A stretch of 64,000 bases of DNA from Micromonospora_G sp044458865 (GCF_044458865.1 NZ_JBITIH010000019.1:62001-126000); one strand, 5' to 3'. Shown: positions 8,415 to 17,385, counted from the stretch's first letter. Notes: generated by a model not told the origin, from the letters alone. Numbers and translations are program-made.

Positions 8415-8648
8415 CCAGGCGGCCGGGTTGAGCACCACCGGCGCCCCCTCGTCCGCCGCCTCGTGCAGCCAGGCGATCAACTCGTGTTCCGCGTCGGTCT
8501 GCCGTACCTCGACGTCAAGACCGACCTCCCGCCCGGTCCGTTCACAGAGTTCGACCAGTCCGGCGTAACTGGTCAGGCCGTACACGTCCACCTGGCGGGT
8601 GCCGAGCCGGCCGAGGTTCGGGCCGTTGAGGACGTACACCTTCGTCAC
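8190..8648 (-). CDS. aroQ: 3-dehydroquinate dehydratase, type II
   Basis: This enzyme dehydrates 3-dehydroquinate to 3-dehydroshikimate, the third step of the shikimate pathway. The 152-residue protein matches the small dodecameric type II family. It has NGPNLGRLGTRQVDVYG with the catalytic Arg and Tyr, NPAAWSHYSYAVRDA with substrate-binding Asn and the flexible loop, and EVHISNIHTREEFRHHS with the catalytic His. Its ATG overlaps the aroB stop by 4 nt. It ends the aroC-aroK-aroB-aroQ run and overlaps the plus-strand mannosyltransferase tail by 225 nt. Confidence 0.96.
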   Translation of the reverse strand: MTKVYVLNGPNLGRLGTRQVDVYGLTSYAGLVELCERTGREVGLDVEVRQTDAEHELIAWLHEAADEGAPVVLNPAAWSHYSYAVRDACALLRAPLVEVHISNIHTREEFRHHSVVSAVATGVIAGLGVDGYRLALLHLADRLAADRQAGEG

Positions 8649-9724
8649 CGGGCCACCGCCTCGTCGTACGCGGCGCGGAGCAGGGCCTCATCCGGCCCTT
8701 CCAGGATGGCGGGTCGGGCCAGCCCGTCCAGGACCACGAAACGCAGCCGCGCCCCCCGGGCCTTCTTGTCCACCCGCATCGTGGCCAGCAGATCCGGCCA
8801 GGCGTCGGCCCGGTAGCCGGTCGGCAGGTCGAGCAGTTCGAGCACGCTGCGGTGCCGGTCGGCGGTGAGCGGGTCGAGCCGGCCGGTGAGCCGGGCCAGG
8901 GTGGCGGCGTAGACAAGCCCGACGGAGACCGCGTGCCCGTGCCGCCAGCGGTAGCCCTCGGCCTTCTCGATCGCGTGCGCGAGCGTGTGGCCGTAGTTGA
9001 GGATCTCGCGTACCCCGGACTCGCGCAGGTCACCGGAGACGACGTCCGCCTTCACCTGGATCGCCCGCTCGATCAGCTCCCGGACCACGGGGGCGCTGGC
9101 GCTCCTCGCCGCGACCGGGTCGGCCTCGACCAGGTCGAGAATGACCGGGTCGGCGATGAAGCCGCACTTGACCACCTCGGCCAGCCCCGCGACCAGATCG
9201 ACCTGCGGCAGGGTGTCGAGCGTGGCCAGGTCGCAGAGCACCCCGGCCGGTGGGTGAAAGGCGCCGACCAGGTTCTTCCCGGCCCCGGTGTTGATCCCGG
9301 TCTTGCCGCCGACCGCCGCGTCGACCATGCCGAGCAGCGAGGTCGGCACCGCCACCCAGCGCACCCCACGCAGCCAGCAGGCGGCGACGAAGCCGGCCAG
9401 GTCGGTGACGGCGCCGCCGCCCACCCCGACCACCGCGTCGGTACGGGTGAAGCCCGCCTCCCCCAGCCGGTCCCAGCAGCGGGTGGCGACGTCGATGTTC
9501 TTGCCCGCCTCCGCGTCCGGCACCTCGACCAGCAGCGGAGTACGGCCGTCGGCGCGCACCCGTTCGGCGAGCGCGTCGGCCAACGCCTTCAGTGGTGCCG
9601 CGTAGAGCACGGCGACCCGGTCCGCGCCGGGCAGCAGGCCCGGCAACGCGTGCAGCAGGTCCCGGCCGACGAGCACGTCGTACGCCCGCTCGCCGCCGAT
9701 CGATATCTTCCTCAGCTCGTCCAT
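8645..9724 (-). CDS. aroB: 3-dehydroquinate synthase
   Basis: This enzyme converts DAHP to 3-dehydroquinate using NAD+ and a divalent metal. The 359-residue protein starts MDELRKISIGGERAYDVLVG. It carries the NAD-binding GVGGGAVTDLAGFVA, the KTGINTGAGKNLVGAFHPP loop, and metal-ligand His residues in YGHTLAHAIE and RHGHAVSVGL. The frame stays open upstream to 9937, but family alignment and composition place the start at 9724. It overlaps aroQ by 4 nt and lies 82 nt downstream of aroK. Confidence 0.96.
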   Translation of the reverse strand: MDELRKISIGGERAYDVLVGRDLLHALPGLLPGADRVAVLYAAPLKALADALAERVRADGRTPLLVEVPDAEAGKNIDVATRCWDRLGEAGFTRTDAVVGVGGGAVTDLAGFVAACWLRGVRWVAVPTSLLGMVDAAVGGKTGINTGAGKNLVGAFHPPAGVLCDLATLDTLPQVDLVAGLAEVVKCGFIADPVILDLVEADPVAARSASAPVVRELIERAIQVKADVVSGDLRESGVREILNYGHTLAHAIEKAEGYRWRHGHAVSVGLVYAATLARLTGRLDPLTADRHRSVLELLDLPTGYRADAWPDLLATMRVDKKARGARLRFVVLDGLARPAILEGPDEALLRAAYDEAVAR

Positions 9725-9806
9725 CGCGCCCGAGCCTAATCCGCTGCTCCGGTAACCCCTCGCAACCGCCCCGCCGGCTGTCCGCATGCCGGACGAAGGA
9801 AGGGCC

Positions 9807-10310
9807 TCACGGCTTGAGCAGTTGCAGGATCTCCTCGGCCACCTGTTCCGGCGTACGCCCGTCGGTGACCACGGTGAGCGTGGCGACCTCCTGATAGAGC
9901 GGTCGCCGCTGGTCGAGCAGGTACTTGAGGGTGGCACGCGGGTTGATCGCGAGCAGTGGTCGGCCCGCGCCGAGCCCGACCCGGCGGATCGCGTCGGTCA
10001 GCTCCACGGAGAGGTAGACCACGGTGTGACCGGCGAGCGCGGCCCGGTTCGACTCGGCCAGGATCGCGCCGCCACCGAGGGCAAGCACCCCGTCGAACTC
10101 ACCCAACGCGGTCGCCACGGCGTCCCGTTCGAGGGTACGGAAGTGTTCCTCCCCCTCGTCCACGAAGATCTCCGGGATCGGCTTACCGGCGGCCGTCTCG
10201 ATGTCGGCGTCGGTGTCCCGGAACGCGACACCGAGCGCGGCGGCGAGCGCCTGACCGGTGCTGGTCTTACCGGATCCGGGGGCGCCGACCAGAACGCAGA
10301 CGGGGGCCAT
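9807..10310 (-). CDS. aroK: Shikimate kinase
   Basis: This enzyme phosphorylates shikimate at O3 with ATP. The 167-residue protein has the P-loop GAPGSGKTSTG at residues 9-19, the DTDADIE motif with the shikimate-binding Asp, the substrate segment EEHFRTLERDAV, and GGGAIL. Its ATG shares one base with the aroC stop (TGATG), so the two are coupled. Confidence 0.96.
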   Translation of the reverse strand: MAPVCVLVGAPGSGKTSTGQALAAALGVAFRDTDADIETAAGKPIPEIFVDEGEEHFRTLERDAVATALGEFDGVLALGGGAILAESNRAALAGHTVVYLSVELTDAIRRVGLGAGRPLLAINPRATLKYLLDQRRPLYQEVATLTVVTDGRTPEQVAEEILQLLKP

Positions 10311-11488
10311 CAGCGGATCACCAGGTTCTCCAGGTAGCCGGCGAGGTTACGCCGGATCTCGGCGATCGAGTCGCCGCCGAACTTCTCGGTCGCCGCCTCG
10401 GCCAGCACCAGCGCCACCATCGCCTCGGCCACCACCGCCGCGGCCGGGACGGCGCAGACGTCGGAACGCTGGTTGATCGCGGTGGCGGGTTCGCCGGTGG
10501 TGACGTCGACGGTGGCGAGGGCCCGGTTCAGTGACGAGATCGGCTTCATCGCGGCGCGTACCCGAAGGGGTTCTCCGGTGGTCATGCCACCCTCCAGGCC
10601 GCCGGCCCGGTCGGTGACCCGGCGCACCCCGGTCGCGGTCGGCACGATCTCGTCGTGCGCGACGGAACCCCGGGACCGGGCCTGGAGCCAGGCGTCGCCG
10701 ATCTCCACACCCTTGATCGCCTGGATCGACATCAGTGCGGTGGCGAGCCGCGCGTCGAGCTTGCGGTCCCACTGCACGTGGCTGCCGAGACCCGGCGGGA
10801 CGTGGTACGCCAGCACCTCGACGATGCCGCCGAGGGTGTCGGCGTCCCTCTTCGCGGCGTCGACCTCGGCCACCATCCGGGCGCTCGCCTCCGGGTCGAG
10901 ACAGCGCAACGGGTCGGCGTCGATCCGCTCGGCGTCCTCGGGGCGGGGTTGCAGGCCGGGCTTGGCCGCGACCGAGCCGAGTTCGACCACGTGCGACACG
11001 ATCTCGATGCCGAGCCCCTGCCGGATCAGCGCCTTGGCGACCGTGCCGACGGCGACCCGGGCGGCGGTCTCCCGTGCGCTGGCCCGCTCCAGGATCGGCC
11101 GGGCGTCGGTGTGACCGTACTTCTGCATCCCGGCAAGATCGGCGTGACCGGGGCGGGGGCGGGTCAACGGGGCGTTTCGTGCCTGGCTGGCCAGTTCGTC
11201 CGGGTCGACCGGGTCGGCCGCCATCACGGTCTGCCACTTGGGCCACTCGGAGTTGCCGACCCGTACGGCGAACGGGCTGCCCAGGGTGAGACCGTGGCGT
11301 ACGCCACCGATGATCTCGACCTCGTCCCGCTCGAACGACATCCGCGCGCCCCGGCCGTAGCCGAGCCGGCGTCGGGCCAGCTCCCGGATGATCTCCTCGC
11401 TGGTCACCTCGATCCCGGCGGGCACCCCTTCGAGGAGCGCGACCAGTGCCGGGCCGTGCGATTCACCCGCGGTCAACCAGCGCAACAA
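10310..11488 (-). CDS. aroC: Chorismate synthase
   Basis: This FMN-dependent enzyme converts EPSP to chorismate, the branch point for aromatic amino acids. It carries LTAGESHGPALVALLEG at the N-terminus, RPRPGHADLAGMQKYGH, RASARETAARVAVG, and a C-terminal RSDVCAVPAA segment. I place the start at the first of two adjacent TTG codons (11488-11486). GGGAGGGAAGG lies about 6 nt upstream, and the product begins (M)LRWLTAGESHG, as expected of the family, giving 392 residues. The frame stays open upstream to 11740, but those residues do not resemble the family. Confidence 0.95.
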   Translation of the reverse strand: MLRWLTAGESHGPALVALLEGVPAGIEVTSEEIIRELARRRLGYGRGARMSFERDEVEIIGGVRHGLTLGSPFAVRVGNSEWPKWQTVMAADPVDPDELASQARNAPLTRPRPGHADLAGMQKYGHTDARPILERASARETAARVAVGTVAKALIRQGLGIEIVSHVVELGSVAAKPGLQPRPEDAERIDADPLRCLDPEASARMVAEVDAAKRDADTLGGIVEVLAYHVPPGLGSHVQWDRKLDARLATALMSIQAIKGVEIGDAWLQARSRGSVAHDEIVPTATGVRRVTDRAGGLEGGMTTGEPLRVRAAMKPISSLNRALATVDVTTGEPATAINQRSDVCAVPAAAVVAEAMVALVLAEAATEKFGGDSIAEIRRNLAGYLENLVIR

Positions 11489-11793
11489 GGCAGAACCTTC
11501 CCTCCCGATGGGGTCGCCCTGGTTCTTCTCCCACCGGACGCCACCCACATGCCAGTTGCCCAGTCTGGCACGCGCCGCCACTCGCCCGGCGTACCGCACC
11601 GCCCCCGTCCCGTCGTACGGACGGCTGTGTTGCGGGGTGGCACCCGGGCCAGGGTGGGTCGGCCGCCGCGCGCAGGCGAATGAAGCGTTCACCTCGTACA
11701 CGGAAGATCGTGTGGTTACACGTTCTTCCGTGTACGTCATCCCCGAGTCATTCGTCCGCCACGGCGAACCGGCGACACCCGGCGATCAAAGGG
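11489..11793. other. Intergenic region between aroC and the aldo/keto reductase gene
   Basis: This 305-nt stretch holds the leader of aroC (ribosome site GGGAGGGAAGG near 11496-11506), the long hairpin at 11695-11736, and the 3' flank of the reductase gene. I see no confident promoter and no supported gene in it. Confidence 0.6.
11695..11736. repeat. Long near-perfect hairpin upstream of aroC
   Basis: CGTACACGGAAGA (11695-11707) pairs with TCTTCCGTGTACG (11724-11736). After one T/T mismatch, CGTGT (11709-11713) pairs with ACACG (11718-11722) around a GGTT loop. This is 18 paired positions in 42 nt. There is no T-run, so it is not a classic terminator. It could be an operator, a processing site or a small palindromic element. 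Confidence 0.85.
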
Positions 11794-12636
11794 TCAGTGA
11801 CCGGTGGTGTCCGAGTCGGTAGCGGCCTCTTCTCCCTGGTCCAGGGCGGAGAGCGCGGCAACCTCCGACTCGGTGAGGCGGAAGTCGAAGACCTCGATGT
11901 TGCTCCGCATCCGCCCGGGCGACGAGGTCTTCGGAATCGGGATCGACCCGAGTTCGAGGTGCCAGCGCAGCACGACCTGGGCCGGCGTGCGGTCGTACCG
12001 CTGCGCGATCTCGATGATCGTGGGGTGGGTGAGCAGGTCGGTCCCCTGGCCGATCGGTCCCCAGGACTGGGTCACGATGCCGTGCTCCCTGTCGTACGCA
12101 CGGACACCGTCGCGGGTCACCCGGGGATTCAGCTCGACCTGGTTGACGTCGGGCGTGACCCCGGTCGCGGCGAGGATCCGGTCGATGTGCGCCGGCTTGA
12201 AGTTGGACAGACCGATGGCGCGTACCCGCCCGTCGGCGAGGAGCTTGGTCAGACCCTCGAACGCCTCGACGTACCGGTCCTGCCACGGCATCGGCCAGTG
12301 GATCAGGAAGAGGTCGATGTAGTCGACCCCGAGCCGCTCCGCGCTCTGCTCGAACGCCTCCTGGGCCTCGCGTACACCGTGCCACTCACCGTTGAGTTTG
12401 CTCGTGACAAAAAGATCTTCCCGGGGTACGCCGGAGGCCCGCAGCCCTCGTCCGACGCCCTGCTCGTTGCCGTACTTGTAGGCGGTGTCGACCAGGCGGT
12501 AGCCGACCTCGATCGCCTGTGCGATGGCGACCTCCGCCTCGGCGTTCGACATCGGCCACGTGCCCAGGCCGAGTTGCGGGATGCTCGCCCCGTTCACCAG
12601 TTTCCGGGTCGGTGCGATCGCTGCCGATGACGTCAT
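11794..12636 (-). CDS. Aldo/keto reductase
   Basis: This is an NADPH-dependent oxidoreductase of the AKR5-like group (2,5-diketo-gluconate reductase type); the natural substrate cannot be read from sequence. The 280-residue TIM barrel has the complete catalytic tetrad: Asp50 and Tyr55 in LVDTAYKYGNE, Lys80 in VTSKLNGEW and His113 in LIHWPMPW. The cofactor segment IPKTSSPGRMRSNIEVFDF is present. CAGGAG lies about 9 nt before the ATG. With the LamG gene it forms an insertion between aroE and aroC. Confidence 0.9.
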   Translation of the reverse strand: MTSSAAIAPTRKLVNGASIPQLGLGTWPMSNAEAEVAIAQAIEVGYRLVDTAYKYGNEQGVGRGLRASGVPREDLFVTSKLNGEWHGVREAQEAFEQSAERLGVDYIDLFLIHWPMPWQDRYVEAFEGLTKLLADGRVRAIGLSNFKPAHIDRILAATGVTPDVNQVELNPRVTRDGVRAYDREHGIVTQSWGPIGQGTDLLTHPTIIEIAQRYDRTPAQVVLRWHLELGSIPIPKTSSPGRMRSNIEVFDFRLTESEVAALSALDQGEEAATDSDTTGH

Positions 12637-12723
12637 GTTTCAGTCTCCTGAGGTCGGAATCCGTACGAGGCTACCCCCGCCGTCTCCCACAGCAGCCGGA
12701 CAGGCGGAAACTGTGAAAGGGTC

Positions 12724-12760
12724 GGGCCCGCCCATCCGGTCGAACCGGATGGGCGGGCCC
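12724..12760 (-). terminator. Strong terminator after the LamG gene
   Basis: GGGCCCGCCCATCCGGT (12724-12740), loop CGA and ACCGGATGGGCGGGCCC (12744-12760) form a perfect 17-bp stem starting 8 nt after the LamG stop. It separates that gene from the downstream aldo/keto reductase. Confidence 0.9.
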
Positions 12761-12768
12761 TCGATCGG

Positions 12769-14637
12769 TTACGAGTTGTCGTGCAGGGATGCGACCGCAC
12801 CGTCGGACATCGCCCCGGCGAAGAGCTTCACCTGGTCGACGGCACCGCTCAGGTAACCCCCGGTCGGTCCACCCGCGCCCACGTAGAGCGGGTAACTCTC
12901 CAGGCCGGCGGCACCGGTCCCGGTAACCGCCTGCCGTACCCCGTTGACGTAGAGGCGGACGGAACCGCTCGCGGCGTCGAACACGCCGGTCAGGTGCACC
13001 CAGGCATTGGTCGCCGCGGGCGCGTCCGAGGTCGCGACCGACCACGTGCCACCCGACGAAGCGACGCCGAACCGCCACGTCCCGTCCGAAGCGGCGTAGA
13101 GCTTCATCGCCGCGTCGCCGGCCCCGTGTTGCAGCACGACCTGCTCCTGGTCGGTGAGAGCGGGCAGCCGGACCCAGGTCGACACCGTGAAGGACTGGTC
13201 CGAGGCCACGATGGCACCGGAGGTTTCGGCGTGACCGTCACCGGCGGAACCGTACCCCTGCGGTTGCGGTTCGTTGAACCACAGCGCGTCGTTGTCGTCG
13301 TGCCCCGCCGAGGTGTATCCGCTCGTCTGCTCCGTCGAGTACGGGTCGGTGCAGCCGTAGAGCCTCAGCACGGGCGACCAGTAGGTGTTGCTCGTCGCGC
13401 GAGCGCAGCCGGACGAGAGGCCACCGTTGAAGTCCCAGGAGGCGATCTCCGTCGGCGCGAGGATTCCCGTCGTGCCCTGGGTCCCCGCGGCGGAATCCGG
13501 CGCCGAGCCCCAGAGGTCGTCGTGGGTCGCCGCGCGGTTCCACAGTCGCACGTCGCGGACCTCACCGCTGTAGTAGGCCCGGTTGGCGTCGTTGGCGCGG
13601 CCACGACCGATCACCACCGGTCCGCTGGCCGCCCAGCCGTCTCCTCGGCTATCCGCCCAACCGGCCGGGGCCGTCACGATCGACGTGCTGTCGAGCACAC
13701 CGTTCACCCAGAGACTGGCCTTGCCCTCGGCCTCGTCCCAGACCCCGACCAGGTGCGTCCACTTGTCGGCCGGAGTGGTCACCGCCGCCCACGCGTTGAC
13801 GAAGGTCGGCTCGGCCTCGTCCTGCGCCGGGATGCGCAGGCGCCACTTGCCCGCGTCGCAGTTGTAGCTCAGCATGACCGCGCTGACGTGGGCTCCGTCG
13901 ACGGAGACCGCGGTCCGGTTGCCGTCCGGGCAACTGCCCGCGGACGGCTGCCGGACCCAGGCTGCCACGCTGAACGAACCCGACGTGTCCAGGCCGGTCC
14001 CGGTCGCCGTGGCGACACCACGCGGACCGGTGCCGTCCGCGTCGAACGACGCCGTCTGCTCACCGATGATCCACTTGTCGGAGGACCAGCCGAGGTCCGG
14101 TTGCTCCACGACCAGGTCTGCGCCACTGACCTGGTCACGGAGGTAGTGGCCGTCGATGGTGTCCAGTGGCCAGTGCGCCACCGGGGCGGACGGAGCCCCG
14201 ACCAGAAACCCGTACGTCTTGGTCGGGCTCTGCTGGCCGGCACGGTCCAGGCCGTACACCTGCAACGTGTTGTAGCCGTAACGCGGTGGAGTCAGAGCCG
14301 CCGTGTACGACCCACCCACTGGCACCTTGACCGTGGTCATCGGCTGCGGACCGCCGAGCCACCCGTACACGTATTTCACGACCTTCGCCCCGCCAGCGGT
14401 GAAGGCGAACTCGCCCGACACTCCCGGGCCACCGTGCGCCGCGCCGTCGGCCGGGTAGGCGAGTGACGACACCCCCGGTGCGGCCAGGGCGACCTGGTCC
14501 GCGTGGGACCCGGCAGCCAGAGCCGGGGACTGGTTGGCGATACCGGTAGCGACGAGCATTCCTGCTGTCAGCGTCAACACTGACGCCGACCGCGCCATCC
14601 TGCGGGCGGAAGGAATGTGACTGATCACAAAACCCAA
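12769..14637 (-). CDS. Secreted protein with two LamG (concanavalin A-like) domains
   Basis: This is probably an exported carbohydrate- or surface-binding protein; no catalytic domain is visible. The 622-residue precursor has a signal peptide with hydrophobic core SVLTLTAGMLVATGIA and an ALAAG cleavage site near residue 42. A beta-rich region follows (about 50-150), then a first LamG domain (about 155-370; SGSFSVAAWVRQ, WTHLVGVWDEAEGKASLWVN) and a second (about 395-615; QSFTVSTWVRLP, WVHLTGVFDAASGSVRLYVN). The TTG start at 14637 has GGAGG 6 nt upstream and is preferred over GTG 14628 or ATG 14598. It has its own promoter and terminator, so it is a separate unit within the aro region. Confidence 0.8.
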   Translation of the reverse strand: MGFVISHIPSARRMARSASVLTLTAGMLVATGIANQSPALAAGSHADQVALAAPGVSSLAYPADGAAHGGPGVSGEFAFTAGGAKVVKYVYGWLGGPQPMTTVKVPVGGSYTAALTPPRYGYNTLQVYGLDRAGQQSPTKTYGFLVGAPSAPVAHWPLDTIDGHYLRDQVSGADLVVEQPDLGWSSDKWIIGEQTASFDADGTGPRGVATATGTGLDTSGSFSVAAWVRQPSAGSCPDGNRTAVSVDGAHVSAVMLSYNCDAGKWRLRIPAQDEAEPTFVNAWAAVTTPADKWTHLVGVWDEAEGKASLWVNGVLDSTSIVTAPAGWADSRGDGWAASGPVVIGRGRANDANRAYYSGEVRDVRLWNRAATHDDLWGSAPDSAAGTQGTTGILAPTEIASWDFNGGLSSGCARATSNTYWSPVLRLYGCTDPYSTEQTSGYTSAGHDDNDALWFNEPQPQGYGSAGDGHAETSGAIVASDQSFTVSTWVRLPALTDQEQVVLQHGAGDAAMKLYAASDGTWRFGVASSGGTWSVATSDAPAATNAWVHLTGVFDAASGSVRLYVNGVRQAVTGTGAAGLESYPLYVGAGGPTGGYLSGAVDQVKLFAGAMSDGAVASLHDNS

Positions 14638-14671
14638 GACAAGCCTCCACTGTGCTCTTCGAAGTCACCGA

Positions 14672-14700
14672 ACCCTAGGAGAGCACGCACGCTTGGTCAA
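14672..14700 (-). promoter_or_regulatory. Sigma-70-type promoter of the LamG gene
   Basis: On the minus strand TTGACC (14700-14695), a 17-nt spacer and TAGGGT (14677-14672) form a near-consensus actinobacterial housekeeping promoter. The -10 lies 35 nt before the TTG start. Confidence 0.7.
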
Positions 14701-14811
14701 GATCTTTTCACGCTGGGAAACCGTGGGGTACCTGCACCGGAACGACAGACCCACGCAGACGCACCGCCGAACCGAACCCACGAATTCAGGGCGGGGGCAG
14801 TTTCGCAGGAA

Positions 14812-15639
14812 TCAAGCTGTGCGGGCGCTGCGCAACGCGTCGCGCATCGCCGACACCGGTGCCGGTACGCCGGTGAACTGCTCGAACTGGCCGACCGCCT
14901 GGGCCAGCAGCAGATCGAGCCCGGAGACGATCCGGCAGCCGGCTGCCTCTGCGGCGGCGGCCAGCGGGGTCGGCCAGGGATCGTAGAGCGCGTCGAAGAG
15001 AACCGTCGACGGCGCCCAGGTGACCTGCCCGGCGAGCGGGTCGGCGACGCCCTTCGGCACGGTGGAGATCACCACGTCCGCGCTGGCATGCTCCGCTGCC
15101 CCGGCCCAGGCACCGGGCACCAGCGCGACACCGAGTGTGCGGGCCACCGGCAGCAGTTCGTCGACCGCCTCCGGCCGCCGGGCGACCACGGTCACCCGCT
15201 TCGCGTCGAGCTGGGCCGCCGCCGCCAGCGCCGCCCGAGCGGTGCCACCGGCGCCGAGCACGGTGACGGTGGCACCCGCCGACACCCCCGCCGCCCGGAG
15301 CACGGTCACCATGCCGGGGACGTCGGTGTTGTCGGCGTACCAGGAGCCGTCGGGGCGGCGTACCAGGGTGTTGGCGGCACCGACGGCGGCGGCGACCGGC
15401 GAGACCTCGCCGGCCACCGCGAGCGCCACCTCTTTCAACGGCATGGTCAGCGACAGCCCGGCCCACTCGGCGCCGAGGCCGGCCACCAGGTTCGGTAGCT
15501 CGGCCTCGGCGCACTCGATCGCCGTGTACGACCAGCCGGTCAGCCCCGCCGCCGCGTAACCCGCGTTGTGGATCACCGGGGAGAGCGAGTGCCCGATCGG
15601 CTTACCGAGCACCGCCGCCCTGCGTGCGGACTCCGTCAA
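14812..15639 (-). CDS. aroE: Shikimate dehydrogenase
   Basis: This enzyme reduces 3-dehydroshikimate to shikimate with NADPH. The 275-residue protein has the substrate motif LGKPIGHSLSPVIHNAGY, the catalytic Lys in LTMPLKE, GAANTLV, DNTDVPG, the dinucleotide-binding GAGGTARAALAAAAQ, and late LDLLLAQAVGQFEQFTG. Its ATG overlaps the mltG stop by 4 nt in the ruvX-mltG-aroE run. The rest of the aro genes lie 3.3 kb further on, past the LamG and reductase genes. Confidence 0.95.
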   Translation of the reverse strand: MTESARRAAVLGKPIGHSLSPVIHNAGYAAAGLTGWSYTAIECAEAELPNLVAGLGAEWAGLSLTMPLKEVALAVAGEVSPVAAAVGAANTLVRRPDGSWYADNTDVPGMVTVLRAAGVSAGATVTVLGAGGTARAALAAAAQLDAKRVTVVARRPEAVDELLPVARTLGVALVPGAWAGAAEHASADVVISTVPKGVADPLAGQVTWAPSTVLFDALYDPWPTPLAAAAEAAGCRIVSGLDLLLAQAVGQFEQFTGVPAPVSAMRDALRSARTA

Positions 15640-16841
15640 GAGATGATGCCGGCCTCTCGCGACTTGTCCATGTTCTTCTCATGCTCCGCGTAGGTCTCGG
15701 CGAATTCCGAGTGTCCCTGCTTGTCGATCGCGACGAAGAAGTACCAGCCGCCCTTCGGCGGGTCCATCGCCCCCTGCAGCGCGAGCTTGCCCGGGTTGTT
15801 GATGGGCGTGGGGATGAAGCCCTTGAGCTTGCGGTTGTACGGGTTCTTCGGGTCGTCCATCTCCGCCGCGGTCATCTGATCCGACGTCTTGGTCGGCTTG
15901 CCCTGGACCTCGAGCCAGTAGTTGACCGTCACGTCCATCTCGAAGCACTCGCACGGCACCTCGGCATTGGGCTTGAACAGCCGGTTGTAGGCGACCCGGG
16001 AAACCTTGCCGAGATCGTCGGGGTTACCCGCCTCGGCCTGCGCCAGCGAGGCCACGATCAACGCCTCGTACGGGCTGATGTCACCGAGCTTCTCCGGCAC
16101 CGTGTCGGCGAACTTGATCTGCCCGGTGACGGTGAGGAAGCCCTGGACCATTTCTTCGAGAATGCCTTCTGCTGTCGCATTCGGCGGCAGGTCGTAGGTG
16201 TCCGGGAAGAGGAAGCCCTCGATCGACGGGGTGACCTTCTTGTTGTCGCTGCGCTTGAACCACCAGTCCGGGACGCCGAGCTTGAGCGGGTCCTTCGCCG
16301 CCGCTTCGAAGTCCGCGACGGGAATCTTCGTCGCATCCGAGATGATCTTGTAGACCTGCTTGGCGCTCCGACCCTCCGGAATGGTGATCTTGTTCGTCAC
16401 CTTGCTCTTGGGGTCGAGCAACATGCTCAGCGCGGACTCCGCCGACATTCCCTTGCGCACCTGGTAGAAGCCGGGCTGGATCTTCGTGGCGGCCTCGTTG
16501 CCGTCCGCGGCATTGACGAACGCCTTGCCGCTCTTGACCACACCGGCGCTGAGCAGGGTGTTACCAACGTCGGCGAGATACTCGCCTTCCTTGATCTCGA
16601 TCATCACCTGTTCGGTGCCGGTGCCTTCGTAGTCCGGGGCGCCGAAAAGGCCCTGGACCCGGTCGAAGCCGTACCAGGCACCGCCGCCGAGCACCCCGAG
16701 CAGAACAAAGGTGAGCAGCAGGGCGACAACCGTCTTGCCCCGGCCGCCCTTGCCTTTCCGCTTCGGATCGCGCGTGCCACCGCGCCGGTGCTGTCCCTTC
16801 TCCGTCCGCTCGTCGAACGCGAGCTCCAAGTCGTCGATCAT
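15636..16841 (-). CDS. mltG: Endolytic murein transglycosylase MltG
   Basis: MltG cleaves nascent peptidoglycan strands and so ends glycan polymerisation. The 401-residue protein has a basic cytoplasmic head (about 1-35), one transmembrane helix (TVVALLLTFVLLGVLGGGAW, about 37-56), a LysM-like segment, and the YceG domain with EGFLFPDTYDLPP, the active-site region ASLAQAEAG and SRVAYNRL. The late YNRKLKGFIPTPINNPG segment is diagnostic. It overlaps ruvX upstream and aroE downstream by 4 nt each. Confidence 0.95.
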   Translation of the reverse strand: MIDDLELAFDERTEKGQHRRGGTRDPKRKGKGGRGKTVVALLLTFVLLGVLGGGAWYGFDRVQGLFGAPDYEGTGTEQVMIEIKEGEYLADVGNTLLSAGVVKSGKAFVNAADGNEAATKIQPGFYQVRKGMSAESALSMLLDPKSKVTNKITIPEGRSAKQVYKIISDATKIPVADFEAAAKDPLKLGVPDWWFKRSDNKKVTPSIEGFLFPDTYDLPPNATAEGILEEMVQGFLTVTGQIKFADTVPEKLGDISPYEALIVASLAQAEAGNPDDLGKVSRVAYNRLFKPNAEVPCECFEMDVTVNYWLEVQGKPTKTSDQMTAAEMDDPKNPYNRKLKGFIPTPINNPGKLALQGAMDPPKGGWYFFVAIDKQGHSEFAETYAEHEKNMDKSREAGIIS

Positions 16842-17299
16842 CTGGTCCGCCTCCGCTGCGCGTCTAGCCAGCTCTGCAGGATCTCCACCGCGGCCGCCTG
16901 ATCGACCACGGCTCGTTGACGCTTTCCCCTGACGCCCCGCTCGGACAGCCTACGGGTAGCCACCACCGTCGACATCCTCTCGTCGGTGAAGGTCACCGGA
17001 ACGGGGGCAATCACGTCGGCCAGTCGGGCCGCGTACGTCTTGGTGTGAATTGCGGCAGGGCCGTGCACACCGGCGAGGTTCACCGGAAGACCGACCACCA
17101 CCTCGACACTTCGGTGCAGCTCGACGAGGCGCGCGAGTTCCGCGATGTCCGACGGAACCACCTCGTCATCCGTGGTGAGATCACGGGCCAGGGTGACCAA
17201 CGGGGTCGCGAGAATGGCGTCGGGGTCACAGACCGCCACGCCTACCCGCACCTTCCCGACGTCGACGCCGAGTCGTACTCCGGGCGAAAAATGCCCCAT
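16838..17299 (-). CDS. ruvX: Putative pre-16S rRNA nuclease (YqgF/RuvX)
   Basis: This RNase H-fold nuclease matures the 16S rRNA 5' end in E. coli. The 153-residue protein starts MGHFSPGVRLGVDVGKVRVG, with the first acidic active-site residue in GVDVG, VVVGLPVNLAG in the middle, TFTDERMSTVVATRRL, and VDQAAAVEILQSWLD at the C-terminus. The ATG at 17299 has AGGGGAGG 9 nt upstream. The frame extends further upstream, but those residues are not family-like. It is coupled to mltG and lies 86 nt after alaS. Confidence 0.93.
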   Translation of the reverse strand: MGHFSPGVRLGVDVGKVRVGVAVCDPDAILATPLVTLARDLTTDDEVVPSDIAELARLVELHRSVEVVVGLPVNLAGVHGPAAIHTKTYAARLADVIAPVPVTFTDERMSTVVATRRLSERGVRGKRQRAVVDQAAAVEILQSWLDAQRRRTR

Positions 17300-17385
17300 A
17301 CCGATTGACCTCCCCTCGCTGCAAACGGAAGGCAGACCGCCGCGGTTCAGAATCTGACCACGACGATCTGCCTCCGTGCAATCCA

